Below, in pieces: positions 45,720 through 55,245 of a DNA stretch of 64,000 bases (position 1 is the first letter of the stretch; every line of letters begins with the position of its first letter). The notes under the pieces are model-generated. The model did not search any database and was not told where the DNA came from. It was given only the letters and a program-made list of their open reading frames with translations. The position numbers and the translations under genes were made by a program. Origin of the DNA: Ooceraea biroi (Eukaryota; Arthropoda; Insecta; Hymenoptera; Formicidae); the NCBI RefSeq assembly GCF_003672135.1, contig NC_039517.1, forward strand, positions 11,742,601-11,806,600. The letters are read 5' to 3'.

Positions 45720-46715
45720 GTGGAAAACTGGAAAGGAAAGGCGACACAGGATACCCCTACATCTCGAACTGTATCGCTGAGACGTAATAAGCCAACTTAC
45801 TTGGATTCGTGTCCCGATTGGAGCACTGACAACGTAAAAAGTGCAGTAGGACTGCCATTAATTCGCAACGGCAATCTATGCAACCCAGTCGTTATAGACA
45901 AACAAACAATAGTTATACATGAAACGTGCGCATTTGATTGTATATTGCAGATCGTAATGGCTGGACTTGCATTGTATGAATCATACAATATTAAAACAAT
46001 TGAAAATGCGAATCACACGATTCAATTGGCACGAAAAATCCTAAATAGAAAAAAGATTCAAGCGAGTGACTACGTTGACAGAGCGCAAATATTAAAGTCC
46101 ATAGGACTTTTTGAAAAAAGGAACACACGCCGTCAAATACAATCACTAAATGTGAACAGTAATGTGGCACACCTAGCCGAATATTTATTTCAAGACTCTC
46201 CTAGTTGTGTGACAACTATTACATGCTGGAAATGCTCACACGTTTCTTGCCTGAAGAGTCCAATATTGATAATTAATGTCAATTTTATATTAAAACACGG
46301 ATTTAAAATGCTGCAGAATGCAATTAATGATGTACATTTAGAAAAACGAAAACTTACGTGCAAAATGTACAAATATACTCAGTCTGAGACTAATGTTAAT
46401 TACGAAGATCAAGTAATTATTTATACTAGCATTATTACTGACAACCAGTATTTGAAACCTTCAAACATAGAAGTGACAACATATTCCTTAGAATCTATAC
46501 CGAAAGTCGTAATTATTACCAACCGTAAATATAGTCTTGCGGGACTCGTGTCCTACAGACAATATAATAAGGAAATAAACGACGGACATTATACAGCTTT
46601 TATTCACGATGGCCTAAACTGGCAAAAATACGACGACATAAAAACTAAAAAGACATATGCATCTCAACACGAAGATATAAAACCACATGTATTAATGTAC
46701 GTTACATCAGACTAA
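45720..46715 (+). CDS. USP-like papain-fold cysteine peptidase domain, copy B
   Basis: Open frame of 331 codons starting MENWKGKATQ. Cys box IHETCAFDCILQIVMAG (about residues 67-83), one CxxC pair (CWKC) with the second pair degraded, and the His box NDGHYTAFIHDGLNWQKYDD. The reading frame continues upstream to about 45408 with two stops (TAA 45411-45413, TAG 45564-45566). Discounting the MITE, that frame is the transposase frame. The ATG at 45720 may therefore be internal to a former fusion protein. Shares FNEVENWKG with copy A's FLNEVEDWKG. The catalytic Cys and His are in place, so activity is conceivable. Function and substrate are inferred only from motif layout. Confidence 0.72.
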   Translation: MENWKGKATQDTPTSRTVSLRRNKPTYLDSCPDWSTDNVKSAVGLPLIRNGNLCNPVVIDKQTIVIHETCAFDCILQIVMAGLALYESYNIKTIENANHTIQLARKILNRKKIQASDYVDRAQILKSIGLFEKRNTRRQIQSLNVNSNVAHLAEYLFQDSPSCVTTITCWKCSHVSCLKSPILIINVNFILKHGFKMLQNAINDVHLEKRKLTCKMYKYTQSETNVNYEDQVIIYTSIITDNQYLKPSNIEVTTYSLESIPKVVIITNRKYSLAGLVSYRQYNKEINDGHYTAFIHDGLNWQKYDDIKTKKTYASQHEDIKPHVLMYVTSD

Positions 46716-46927
46716 GATATATGTTCAATTAAGAGAAAAAGTTTTATTTTTAATTCAATTACTTTGCATTTTTACATTTCTTACATTCAATGATTTACTT
46801 ACGTTATTAAATAATTAATTACTTATGTTTATACTCCGCACGTTGTAACTCTACAAGTGTTCACTTCCGAAAAAACCTTTTCATTTTAACTACTGAGATT
46901 TATTACATGTATTATATTTAACTAACG
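46716..46927. other. AT-rich junction between MULE copy B and the Maverick
   Basis: No gene. The MULE copy B right terminus is not recognised, and Maverick coding sequence starts abruptly near 46928 inside PolB, so one breakpoint lies here. Confidence 0.5.
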
Positions 46928-48516
46928 AGAGCGATTACGCGCACGCTGTCAACGTGTAGCAGCGGTTCGCCATTCTAACGCTCGGCGAGTACAGCGACCT
47001 ATATTTAAAAACGAATGTCTTGTTGTTGGTCGACGTATTCGAAAATTTCCGCGACAGTTGCATCAATAGTTACGGTCTTGATCCTGCATATTACTACACT
47101 TTACCCGGTTTTACGTGGGACGCGATGCTCAAACATACGCGTATAAATTTCGAATTGTTAACTGATATCGACATGGTCATGTTCATAGAACGCGGTATAC
47201 TCGGTAGCCTGAGCCAATGTTCGCACAGGTACGCGCAGGCTAACAACAAGTACATGCAGTTGTACGACCCATCGAAACCTTCGTCGTATCTCATGTACTT
47301 TGATGTTAATAATTTGTACGGTTGGGCAATGTGTCAACCACTGCCCTATGCCAATTTTCGATGAGTCGATGATACATCTAACTTTGACGTAAACGCTATC
47401 ACTCCCGATTCGCCAAAAGGATACGTACTCGAAGTAGATCTCGAGTATCCGCAACATCTCCATGACGCGCACGCTGATCTGCCGTTTTGCCCGACGCGCG
47501 ATAAGCCACCGGGCAAACGGCAGGATAAGTTGCTTGCAACTTTGTACGATAAAAAGCGGTACGTCATACATTACCGCAATCTACAGCAGTGTACGCGTCA
47601 CGATCTGCTGATAATAAAAATCCATCGCATATTAGAATTCGCGCAATCTCCATGGCTCCGCGATTACATCGAGTTAAATACACAGTTTGGAACGGCTGCG
47701 AAAAACGATTTCGAGAAAAATTTATACAAACTAATGAACAACGCGGTATTCGGCAAAACCATGAAAAATGTGCGCAATCATGTAGACGTTAAACTTTTGA
47801 CGAAATGGGACGGACGATACGGCGCAGAGGCAATGATCGCGAAACGGAATTTTCACAGTTGCGCCGTCTTTTCATCGAACCTGGTCGCCGTTCAATTACG
47901 AAAACTCGACGTGAAATTCAACAAACCGATCTACGTGGGTATGTGCATCCTCGACATATCCAAGGTCTGTTTGTACGAGTTTCACCACGAGTATATGGTA
48001 CTGGTATATCGCGACAAGTGTAAGGTCACGTACACGGATACCGATAGTTTAATTTATCATATCGAGTGCGAGGACGTGTACGAGCAGATGAAACGCGACA
48101 TTGCACGATTCGATATAAGCGATTACGCATCCAACAACGTATATGGTATTCCGCTCGCGAATAAAAAAGTACCAGGTTTGATGAAAGATGAGAACAACGG
48201 CGCGATAATGACGGAAGTCGTGGGACTCAGAGCGAATATGTACACATTGAGGGTAAATGGCAAACAAGATACGAAAAAAGCGAAAGGTGTTAAGAGTAAT
48301 GTAGTCGCAAGAACAATAACTTTTGACGATTACATACAGTGTTTGAAAGACCACATAGAAATGAGTCGAGATCAATCGCGTATAATATCGCAGCTGCATA
48401 ACGTGTACACCGTTCGCGAGACGAAAATCGCTCTGAGTCCGTACGATGATAAGCGCTACGTCGTACCCGATACGACCGATACACTACCATGGGGACATTT
48501 TCGGATACAGTTGTAA
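46928..48516 (+). pseudogene. Maverick protein-primed DNA polymerase B, 5'-truncated
   Basis: Coding similarity begins near 46928. A stop at about 46951 is followed by YSDLYLKTNVLLL, the conserved region before the palm. Motif A is FDVNNLYGWAM (about 47303), motif B NNAVFGKTMKNVR (about 47740) and motif C YTDTDSLIYHI (about 48035). An in-frame TGA lies at 47362-47364; otherwise the frame is open to 48516. The 3'-5' exonuclease and N-terminal domains, usually several hundred residues, are absent. aataaag downstream (48560) could be a polyadenylation signal. Confidence 0.9.
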
Positions 48517-48686
48517 AATACGTACCTTATAAACTATGTATCGTAGGATAAGGATATCAATAAAGAATTATATTACATATATCATTGTATTTCCATATAA
48601 TATATATTTTATATCATATAGGTATACATTTTCATATATAGTTATACATTTATATATTTTATATATGTTTGTGAAAAATAAAAGTA

Positions 48687-49655
48687 TTAAACGGCATTGT
48701 CTTTGTGTATCCACGAATTGTGCGATCCATCGAATTCCAGCCACTTCACGTAGACCTCGTCACCTCTCCTGCGCAATACTTTCTCCACGAGGTACACGTC
48801 CGGATACCTCGCGCGACGCAACTCGTGCTCGTAGAACGCTCCGGCGACCGGTTTGTCGCGATAGTCCTCGAGCAGATAGGTCACGGAGTTGGTACGCTGC
48901 ACTTTAGCTATACGAAAAACCTCGGTGGTCCAGTTTGGCGCATAACCCTTCTCAAAGACCGTCTTGTATTTGCTGACGCGTACCGAGTCGCCTACTTTAA
49001 ACCTTGCTGGAGCCGCTATCTTTATCGCGCTGTATACAGTAGCTAAGAGTCTCTCAGCCTCCGCGGGGGTTACGTCGACGGGTCGCATGCCGATCGTTCG
49101 ATGTTTTCGGGTGTTGTACTCCTTAACGAGCCGCGGTAGCTCGTCGACCCACTTGTAAGACCCATTGAGCGTAAACATCTGCCATATGGCGTTCTTCAGC
49201 ATACGATTGAATCGCTCGACGACCGATGCCTTCAATACCGAATACGTGGAATAATGATTGATATTGTGTTTCCTCGTGAGTCGTTGCACGTCGGTGTTGT
49301 AAAATTACTTCCCCATATCGGTTTGCAAGTTTTTCGGACATCTCTTGCTCTCTCGAATTATCTAGGCGATAGCCGCAGCCGTCTCGCTTCCGCCTTTGCT
49401 CTTGAGCGGCACGGCCCATGCGTACTTGCTCAACACATCGATGACGGTGAGTATGTAGTGGTAACCTCTGTTGAAACGCGAGTACGGGCGCATCTCGACT
49501 AAGTCTGCCTGGCACAGGTCATCGTATCCTCGAACTATGACCCGTCTTCGTGGAAAATTTCGTCTCGCCGGAGCATGCAGCTCCTCGACGAGTCGCCGCT
49601 TCTCGGAATTAACGGTACGTCCTTCGGAGCTCATGTTGTGACGGGCACGAATCAT
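48687..49655 (-). pseudogene. Maverick retroviral-type integrase with chromodomain
   Basis: Catalytic landmarks on the minus strand: QADLVEMRPYSR (first Asp), NLQTDMGK (second Asp) and SVVERFNRMLK (Glu). The C-terminal chromodomain is YLVEKVLRRRGDEVYVKWL then WIHKDNAV. The frame is continuous but contains two stops between the first two catalytic parts (about 49362 and 49308). Convergent with PolB. It would join element ends to target DNA. Confidence 0.9.
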
Positions 49656-49686
49656 CGACTGGTCGGCACGATATGTGCGAAGATAA

Positions 49687-50058
49687 TTACATTATCTCGC
49701 AAAGCCGTTCGATACGCTTTCGTTCCCGTTGAGCTGTTTGATTTTTGTTTTTGGGCTGTTCGGTACCTGTTCGCGGTCGTCCGTTGTTAAGCCGTTCGCG
49801 GTCGTCCGTTACTTGCTCGTACCCCCCTCTAGAGTTATTCCAGGACGATTCGCTGAGGCTGGACTGGTGCGGGGGGAGTGGGGGAGGGAGGTTGTTGTCT
49901 ACTCTTTTGAGATCCTCGAGCGCCTGTCGAAGACCGTCTAGCATGGCCCGGTCCTTATCCATGTCCAAATGCGGTGAGCGAGATACTCCAAGTATCTCGC
50001 TTACCTTCGCTGTGAATGACGTTGGTCGACTAACCCGTCTTGACGATACGCGTGTCAA
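49687..50058 (-). CDS. Hypothetical Maverick protein, Pro/Glu-rich
   Basis: Open frame with MDKDRAMLDGLRQALEDLKR, a Pro run and KNKNQTAQRERKRIERLCE. No family recognised. Its first roughly 60 bases repeat the start region of the frame at about 50875, including the end of the upstream gene (gcaacttcgagaagctggta), so this locus lies in a partial tandem duplication. It may be a shuffled fragment. Confidence 0.4.
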   Translation of the reverse strand: MTRVSSRRVSRPTSFTAKVSEILGVSRSPHLDMDKDRAMLDGLRQALEDLKRVDNNLPPPLPPHQSSLSESSWNNSRGGYEQVTDDRERLNNGRPRTGTEQPKNKNQTAQRERKRIERLCEIM

Positions 50059-50109
50059 TTAATAATGATACCAGCTTCTCGAAGTTGCTTAGCCGTTCGT
50101 TAGCTGTTT

Positions 50110-50580
50110 GATACACGTTCGGTACACGTTCAAACACGTTCGATACACGTTCTTAAAACGTGCGTTCTCGTTCAAACACGTTCTTGACTCGTTCGTTCCA
50201 TGTTCCTGCAACGTGCATTCTCGTTTGTTTCACGTTCTTGCAACGTACGTTCTCGTTTATTTCACGTTCTTTCTCGTTCGTTCCACGTTCTTGCAACGTG
50301 CGTTCTCGTTTGTTCCACGTTCTTCCTCGTTCGTTAGCTGTTCTTGAGCCGTTCGTTCCACGTTCGGTACACGTTCAAACACGTTCTTGACTCGTTCGTT
50401 CCACGTTCCTGCAACGTGCGTTCTCGTTTGTTCCACATTCTTTCTCGTTCGCTAGCTGTTCTTGAGCGGTTCGTTCCACGTTCGGTACACGTTCAAACAC
50501 GTTCTTGACTCGTTCGTTCCACGTTCCTGCAACGTGCGTTCTCGTTTGTTCCACGTTCTTTCTCGTTCGTTAGCTGTACT
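50110..50580. repeat. Degenerate cacgttc/cgttcttg tandem repeat
   Basis: Dozens of variants of ttcgttccacgttcctgcaa and cgtgcgttctcgtttgttcc arranged in longer blocks that recur at about 50130-50330, 50350-50450 and 50460-50570. On the minus strand it translates to an Asn/Glu/Arg-rich tail of the neighbouring frame. Confidence 0.8.
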
Positions 50581-50870
50581 TGAGCCAATGTTTTCCGGTC
50601 CTTTGCCATTCGCGATCTGGTTTTGTCCATCCGTTTTTCCAACGCCTTTTCCTCGTCGTCGTCGGTGCCGCTGCCCTTGGTTGGAACCAATCTGTAACCC
50701 TGCCTTTCCAACCGCATACGGTGAAACGGGTCTCGTAACCTGTCCATGTTCCTCTCGAAAGCAAGCCGCTTCGTGTCAACTTCCTCAACGTACCGTTCCA
50801 CGCACAAATTTGGTGAGAGACATTCGATGCGAGTGACGTCGACGGACTGGTTCGTCTCGACGATACGCGA
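50493..50870 (-). CDS. Hypothetical Maverick protein, charged
   Basis: Minus frame with CVERYVEEVDTKRLAFERNM, HRMRLERQGYRLV and a Lys/Asp-rich segment running into the cgttc repeat as a low-complexity tail. Its likely start is just downstream of the stop of the gene above (50872). Function unknown. Confidence 0.45.
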   Translation of the reverse strand, partial: SRIVETNQSVDVTRIECLSPNLCVERYVEEVDTKRLAFERNMDRLRDPFHRMRLERQGYRLVPTKGSGTDDDEEKALEKRMDKTRSRMAKDRKTLAQVQLTNEKERGTNENARCRNVERTSQERV

Positions 50871-50871
50871 G

Positions 50872-52218
50872 TCAATTTATAACGAGACCAGCTTCTCGAA
50901 GTTCCTCGATGATCGACAGCATCTCGTCATGAGAGTTGTTTCCGGCCTGACGCGAAACGTCTAGCAATCGTAGGCGATCCACCAGCTCGTTGGGATCGTC
51001 CCAGTGCACGTAGTCGATCGCATTGTCGTTCAGTGTCATGGCGCGAGGTAATTCTCTTTTGGAATTCGTCTTAGGTTTAGATGGCAGTAACGGCGCGATT
51101 ATGTATTTGTACTTGTATCCCCTGTTACTCTTTACCCGACCTCGTGCGCTGTGATCGCGTCTATACGTGTTCATCACCAGCAGCATACTCCTGTACGTTT
51201 GCATATCGTTATCCGAGTACACGTCCTCGTCGGGATGTTTCTTGAAAATCAGCTCGTAAAGACCAGGTGTACCTTTGTGTCGCACATCGTCGATAAGTAT
51301 GTTATCGTTGCTGTCTATCGCGAACCGTTTATTACCGAACATCAGCCCATCCTGACCGATATAAACGCCGAACACGCGATCTATCTCATCGTCACGGCTT
51401 ATAACAGCCTCGACGTACCGTTGACCCAGCAGACCCAACTAAGTCCGCAACGAATCGTTCATGGTTTCGAAAACGTTCTCGGTTGGAAGAGACGGTTGTA
51501 CGGCTCCGATTCGACGCCGTTTCGATGATTCGCGATCCGGCGAGCCATCCGTTCGTTTTCCCTTTTTCTTCAGGGCGCGTGGTACTTCAATCCCTGCGCC
51601 ATCGCTCGATCCGATTCGATGCCGTTTCGATTCGTATAATTCGCGATCCGGCGAGCCGTTCGCTCGTTTTCTGTTTGTCTTCGGGGTGCGTGGTACTTCA
51701 ATCCCTGCGTCATCGCTCGATCCGATTCGACGCCGTTTCGATTCATATGATTCGCGATCGGGCGAGCCGTTCGCTCGTTTTCTGTTTGTCTTCAGAGCGC
51801 GTGGTACTTCAATCCCTGCGTCATCGCTCGATCCGATTCGACGCCGTTTCGATTCGTATGATTCGCGATCAGGCGAGCCGTCCATTCGTTTCCTCTTTAC
51901 CCTACTCCTTATCACGTTCTTCTTCTCACACTTCGGGGCGCGTGGTACTGCGAGCTCTACGTACGGTTCACGCTTCGGGGGTACTTCAACCGCCACGTCC
52001 GGCTCGTTCTTCACCACACGCGTGCTCGAGTTGTCGACGATCTTTTGCAGCGGCTCGATAATAGGTCCGAGGTGTCTTCTCACCGCGATATCGTCATCGA
52101 TCATATCGGTCTTCAGAGCACGATGTTTCTTGCGGATTGATTCGCTCGTTTTCTCAATCGCCCTCGCGATCTTTTCGCGCTCGCGAGTATCGTTGCTCCT
52201 AGCCATGTTGTCAATCAA
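50872..52218 (-). pseudogene. Conserved Maverick protein with internal 37-aa repeats
   Basis: One continuous minus frame of about 449 codons with a single TAG at 51439-51441. The N-terminus is coiled-coil-like (REREKIARAIEKTSESIRKK). The centre has three to four repeats of a 37-residue unit including NGSPDRESYESKRRRIGSSD. The C-terminal domain reads DGLMFGNKRFAIDSNDNIL and NRGYKYKYIIAPLL, a block I recognise as common in insect Mavericks, of unknown role. The Arg/Lys-rich repeats suggest nucleic-acid binding (inference). It lies 3 bases after the ATPase stop, so the two are probably co-expressed. Confidence 0.75.
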
Positions 52219-52221
52219 CGA

Positions 52222-52938
52222 CTAACCGCTCCGCGGTATCGCAAACACGTTAAATCCGTTTCTGTATCGCCCGTTAGTGAGCAGGCTGTCCTTGTCTATC
52301 ACTACGAAACCGTACTCGCGTTGCCAACAACTGCGGCACAACACACAGAAGTCATCGTACGACATGTCGGTATTAACGTGATCGTTGTACACGTGTTTCA
52401 AGTTGGTACCATCCTGCTTGAACAGGATCAGCAGGTTCGCGTTGTCGCGTATAAGATGTTTCGGTATTCTCGCGTACGTCTGACAGAGATAGAAACAGTC
52501 GACGTTCGAGTGACGGCCCATCGCAAAGTATTCTTTCACCGTATCTTGCTTATCGCACGCCACGTCATCAAAGACGAAGGTCGAGTTTGGACGCGCCTCG
52601 CTCGGGGGAATGACGTCACTGTTATTGGAGAACGTGAAGTAGCCGATTTCATCTATCGACGACAACAGAGTTTCCAAGTACTGATATTTCGGCTGCTGCA
52701 ACGACTTCGAGTACACGTACACGTTCTCGAAACGTACACCGTGCGGACTCTCCAGCAGGCTTATCAGAACGTTGGTTTTACCGCAGTTCGAGGGGCCGCA
52801 GATGATCGCGCGTACAGTGGTCGGCAGCATCGGGCCATGTTTGCGTATCGCCTCATTGTCCCCCATCTGTCGTAATCTGTCGTCGCAGTTCGTAACCCGT
52901 AGCGTCAGTGGTTGCCGCACGAATCGCATTTTTCTCAC
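52222..52938 (-). CDS. Maverick genome-packaging ATPase (FtsK/HerA type)
   Basis: Intact 238-residue protein. Walker A GPSNCGKTN (about residues 48-56) and Walker B STFVFDDVAC (about 118-127), then LCQTYARIPKHLIRDNAN. In the PRD1-adenovirus-like lineage this enzyme moves DNA into capsids. The length is typical. The first ATG is preceded by a palindromic TATA-like motif shared with the divergent small gene. Confidence 0.92.
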   Translation of the reverse strand: MRKMRFVRQPLTLRVTNCDDRLRQMGDNEAIRKHGPMLPTTVRAIICGPSNCGKTNVLISLLESPHGVRFENVYVYSKSLQQPKYQYLETLLSSIDEIGYFTFSNNSDVIPPSEARPNSTFVFDDVACDKQDTVKEYFAMGRHSNVDCFYLCQTYARIPKHLIRDNANLLILFKQDGTNLKHVYNDHVNTDMSYDDFCVLCRSCWQREYGFVVIDKDSLLTNGRYRNGFNVFAIPRSG

Positions 52939-52964
52939 TTCTAGGTGGAGGAGAAGTGGAGTAG

Positions 52965-52976
52965 CCTATTTATAGG
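52965..52976. promoter_or_regulatory. Palindromic TATA-like element in a 69-bp divergent promoter
   Basis: cctatttatagg lies between the ATPase start (52938, minus) and the small gene start (53008, plus). On the minus strand it contains tataaatag. Position suits a shared core promoter. Confidence 0.5.
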
Positions 52977-53007
52977 CGCGTGAAACCGCGAATCGCTCAG
53001 TATCAAA

Positions 53008-53285
53008 ATGTTTATCGCGCTGACGAGTCCTTCCGATATACTCAGTTTAACCGCTGAGGAGTTACAATTTGTGCCAAAGATAATTCTGTTGCTGGAGTGC
53101 GAGGACTATATCGAATACGTGTGGAACAAGCTCCCGGACATATAAAGGTGGATGCAGAGGTGCAGACTTACCGCCGTTGTTACGAACATTACAATCGACC
53201 GGGGCAACGAACGCACATCGACGGTCCGGCACCGTTGATCAGGAATTGCTGTGAATGTCAGCGCTCGCGACGAACGAATCAGTGA
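53008..53285 (+). pseudogene. Small conserved Maverick protein, frameshifted
   Basis: ATG at 53008 opens a 45-codon frame (MFIALTSPSDILSLTAEELQ) that ends at 53145. In another frame from about 53140 the sequence continues with EVQTYRRCYEHYNRPGQRTH and a Cys pair CCECQRS to 53285. Together they look like one small protein of about 92 residues with a single frameshift. Function unknown. Confidence 0.6.
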
Positions 53286-54316
53286 GAGGCGGAAGTTTGC
53301 TGAATCGCGCGATAAACGCGCTTTCTTTCGAGCTGCACATCCCCGGCTATCAGTTTTGCGGTCCGGGTACGCGACTCGCGAAACGGTTAGCCAGAGGTGA
53401 TCCGGGTATAAATCCGTTGGACGCGGCGTGCCGCGAGCACGACATAGCGTATTCTCGGAGTAAGGAGCTCACAGAGACACGCGGCGGTAGGATACTCGCC
53501 AAGAGAGCGCGAGAACGCGTTTTCGCGAGGGATTCGACTCTGGGAGAGAGAGCCGCCACCACGGCTGTCTGGGCAGCGATGAAGGCCAAGACGAAACTCG
53601 GTATGGGTCTGAAAACGAAGAAGACGACGACGAAAAAAAGAACGACGAAGAAACGGATACTTCCGGTAGCGAAACGCGGCGGTATATTGCCGATTCTATC
53701 GATGCTGGGTGCGCTCGGATCGTTGGCCGCGGGGCCAGCGGGAATTGCAAAAGCGGTAAACGACAGCAAAGCCGTGCAGCGTCAACTGCAAGAAATGCAG
53801 CGCCACCATCGCGCGATGAATGGTCGCGGACTGTATTTCGCTCCGTACAAGAACGGCCAGGGACTGTATCTCGCCCCGTACAAACGAGGACAGGGTGCAA
53901 CGAAGAAAAAAAACGCCAAAAAAGCGATAAGGATGCCTACGGGCGTAACCACCAACGTACAATTGGATCAACTGGCAAGACGTATGCGCGTACCGTACTT
54001 TAGGGGTGTTTTCATGCGTAACGCGTTACCGATGAGCGGTGTGCGCCGAAACGAGAGCTGTATCGTGAATCTGGACGATGCAATGGGTCCCGGTACTCAC
54101 TGGGTAGCGTACGCAAAGAGGGGAGACCACGTTATATATTTTGACAGTTTTGGTGATCTCCGGCCGCCGAGGGAACTGGTGCAATATTTCGGACGTAACG
54201 CGGTGAAGATTCGGTACAATCGAACGTCCTGTCAAACGTACGATCAGAGCATCTGCGGACAATTGTGTCTACGGTTTTTCCGAACGGTCGACAATCAGTA
54301 TGAATTTAAAGCCTAA
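53255..54316 (+). CDS. Maverick PLA2-like domain fused to adenain-like protease
   Basis: Intact 353 residues. The N-terminus has a phospholipase A2-like core, GYQFCGPGTRL (calcium-loop like) and CREHDIAYS (His-Asp). A Lys-rich segment and a hydrophobic stretch (GALGSLAAGPAGIAKA) follow. Two GLYxAPYKxGQG repeats resemble core/mu-type peptides. The C-terminus is an adenovirus-type cysteine protease with THWVAY (His), YFDSFGDL and CGQLCLRFF (Cys). Such proteases mature capsid proteins, and PLA2-like domains may act on membranes. Domain roles are from family knowledge. Confidence 0.88.
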   Translation: MSALATNESVRGGSLLNRAINALSFELHIPGYQFCGPGTRLAKRLARGDPGINPLDAACREHDIAYSRSKELTETRGGRILAKRARERVFARDSTLGERAATTAVWAAMKAKTKLGMGLKTKKTTTKKRTTKKRILPVAKRGGILPILSMLGALGSLAAGPAGIAKAVNDSKAVQRQLQEMQRHHRAMNGRGLYFAPYKNGQGLYLAPYKRGQGATKKKNAKKAIRMPTGVTTNVQLDQLARRMRVPYFRGVFMRNALPMSGVRRNESCIVNLDDAMGPGTHWVAYAKRGDHVIYFDSFGDLRPPRELVQYFGRNAVKIRYNRTSCQTYDQSICGQLCLRFFRTVDNQYEFKA

Positions 54317-54343
54317 CGGGGTGCCGCGAATATTCAGTATTCG

Positions 54344-55244
54344 GTGGGCGGTTTCTCCATCATGTCGCTGACACTCACGCTGACCGGGAGGAGCAGCGTC
54401 CTCGCGGTAAACTACTTTCCCGCTATAGATTTGAGCGACGGTGATTACGAGCTCGGTCTAATGGACTTTGAGACGTATCACACGATACCGAACGTGAACG
54501 CTTCGAACAATAAATTTTACTTTAGCGAAGACGACGCGGAGATTACGATTCCCGAGGGATCGTACGAACTGCGAGACATAGATGTGTTTTTGAAACGTGC
54601 GATAGCAATTTCACAGAAACGACACGCGGTTGATAGCAGCGACGAGTACCCGATAGTGCTCCGCGCTAATCGTAATACGATGAGAAGCGAGATCAAATGT
54701 GCCTACAGAATAAATTTCGAAAAACCAAACAATATTGGTTCACTGCTGGGATTCTCGTCGCAGCGGATATTGCAACCGGGAGAATGGCACGAATTGGACA
54801 AGCCGATCAAACATCATCAATGCGAACATTATCCGCGTAGAGTGTAACGCGGGTGCGTACAGCAACGGCGAGCGCGTGCACACGATACACGAATTTTCGC
54901 CGAGCGTGACATCGGGATATAAGATATCGAAAAGGCAGCGACAGATCATTTACCTGCCAATCATCGTACGGTGCATTACGGATCTGACGATACGCGTTGC
55001 CGACCAGGCCGGCCGATTGCTCGACTTTCGTGGAGAAGAGATCACGATCAGATTGCACGTGCGACGCCGAGAACGTGAGATGCTCGTATTAAGCGGAACG
55101 AAGCAAGCGAGAGATAACACGATCTTTACGGCGTCAACATTCAATAGCATCTGGTCATCCCGCTGCATCAAGAAGCAGAAGAGGCTCACAGCAGAGAACG
55201 TTGAATTTTTGCGGTCTTTGGGATTCGCGGTACGAAATATCTAA
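54344..55244 (+). pseudogene. Maverick minor capsid (penton-like) protein, frameshifted
   Basis: 54344-54847 starts near MSLTLTLTGRSSVLAVNYFP and includes YELGLMDFETYHTIPNVN and LLGFSSQRIL, typical of Maverick minor capsid proteins (single jelly roll). A 1-base frameshift near 54805 moves the continuation to 54805-55244 (VECNAGAYSNGERVHTIHEF, then IYLPI). The downstream part up to 55244 may include a second short gene. It precedes the major capsid gene, whose ATG (55246) begins right after its stop. Confidence 0.8.
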
Positions 55245-55245
55245 A

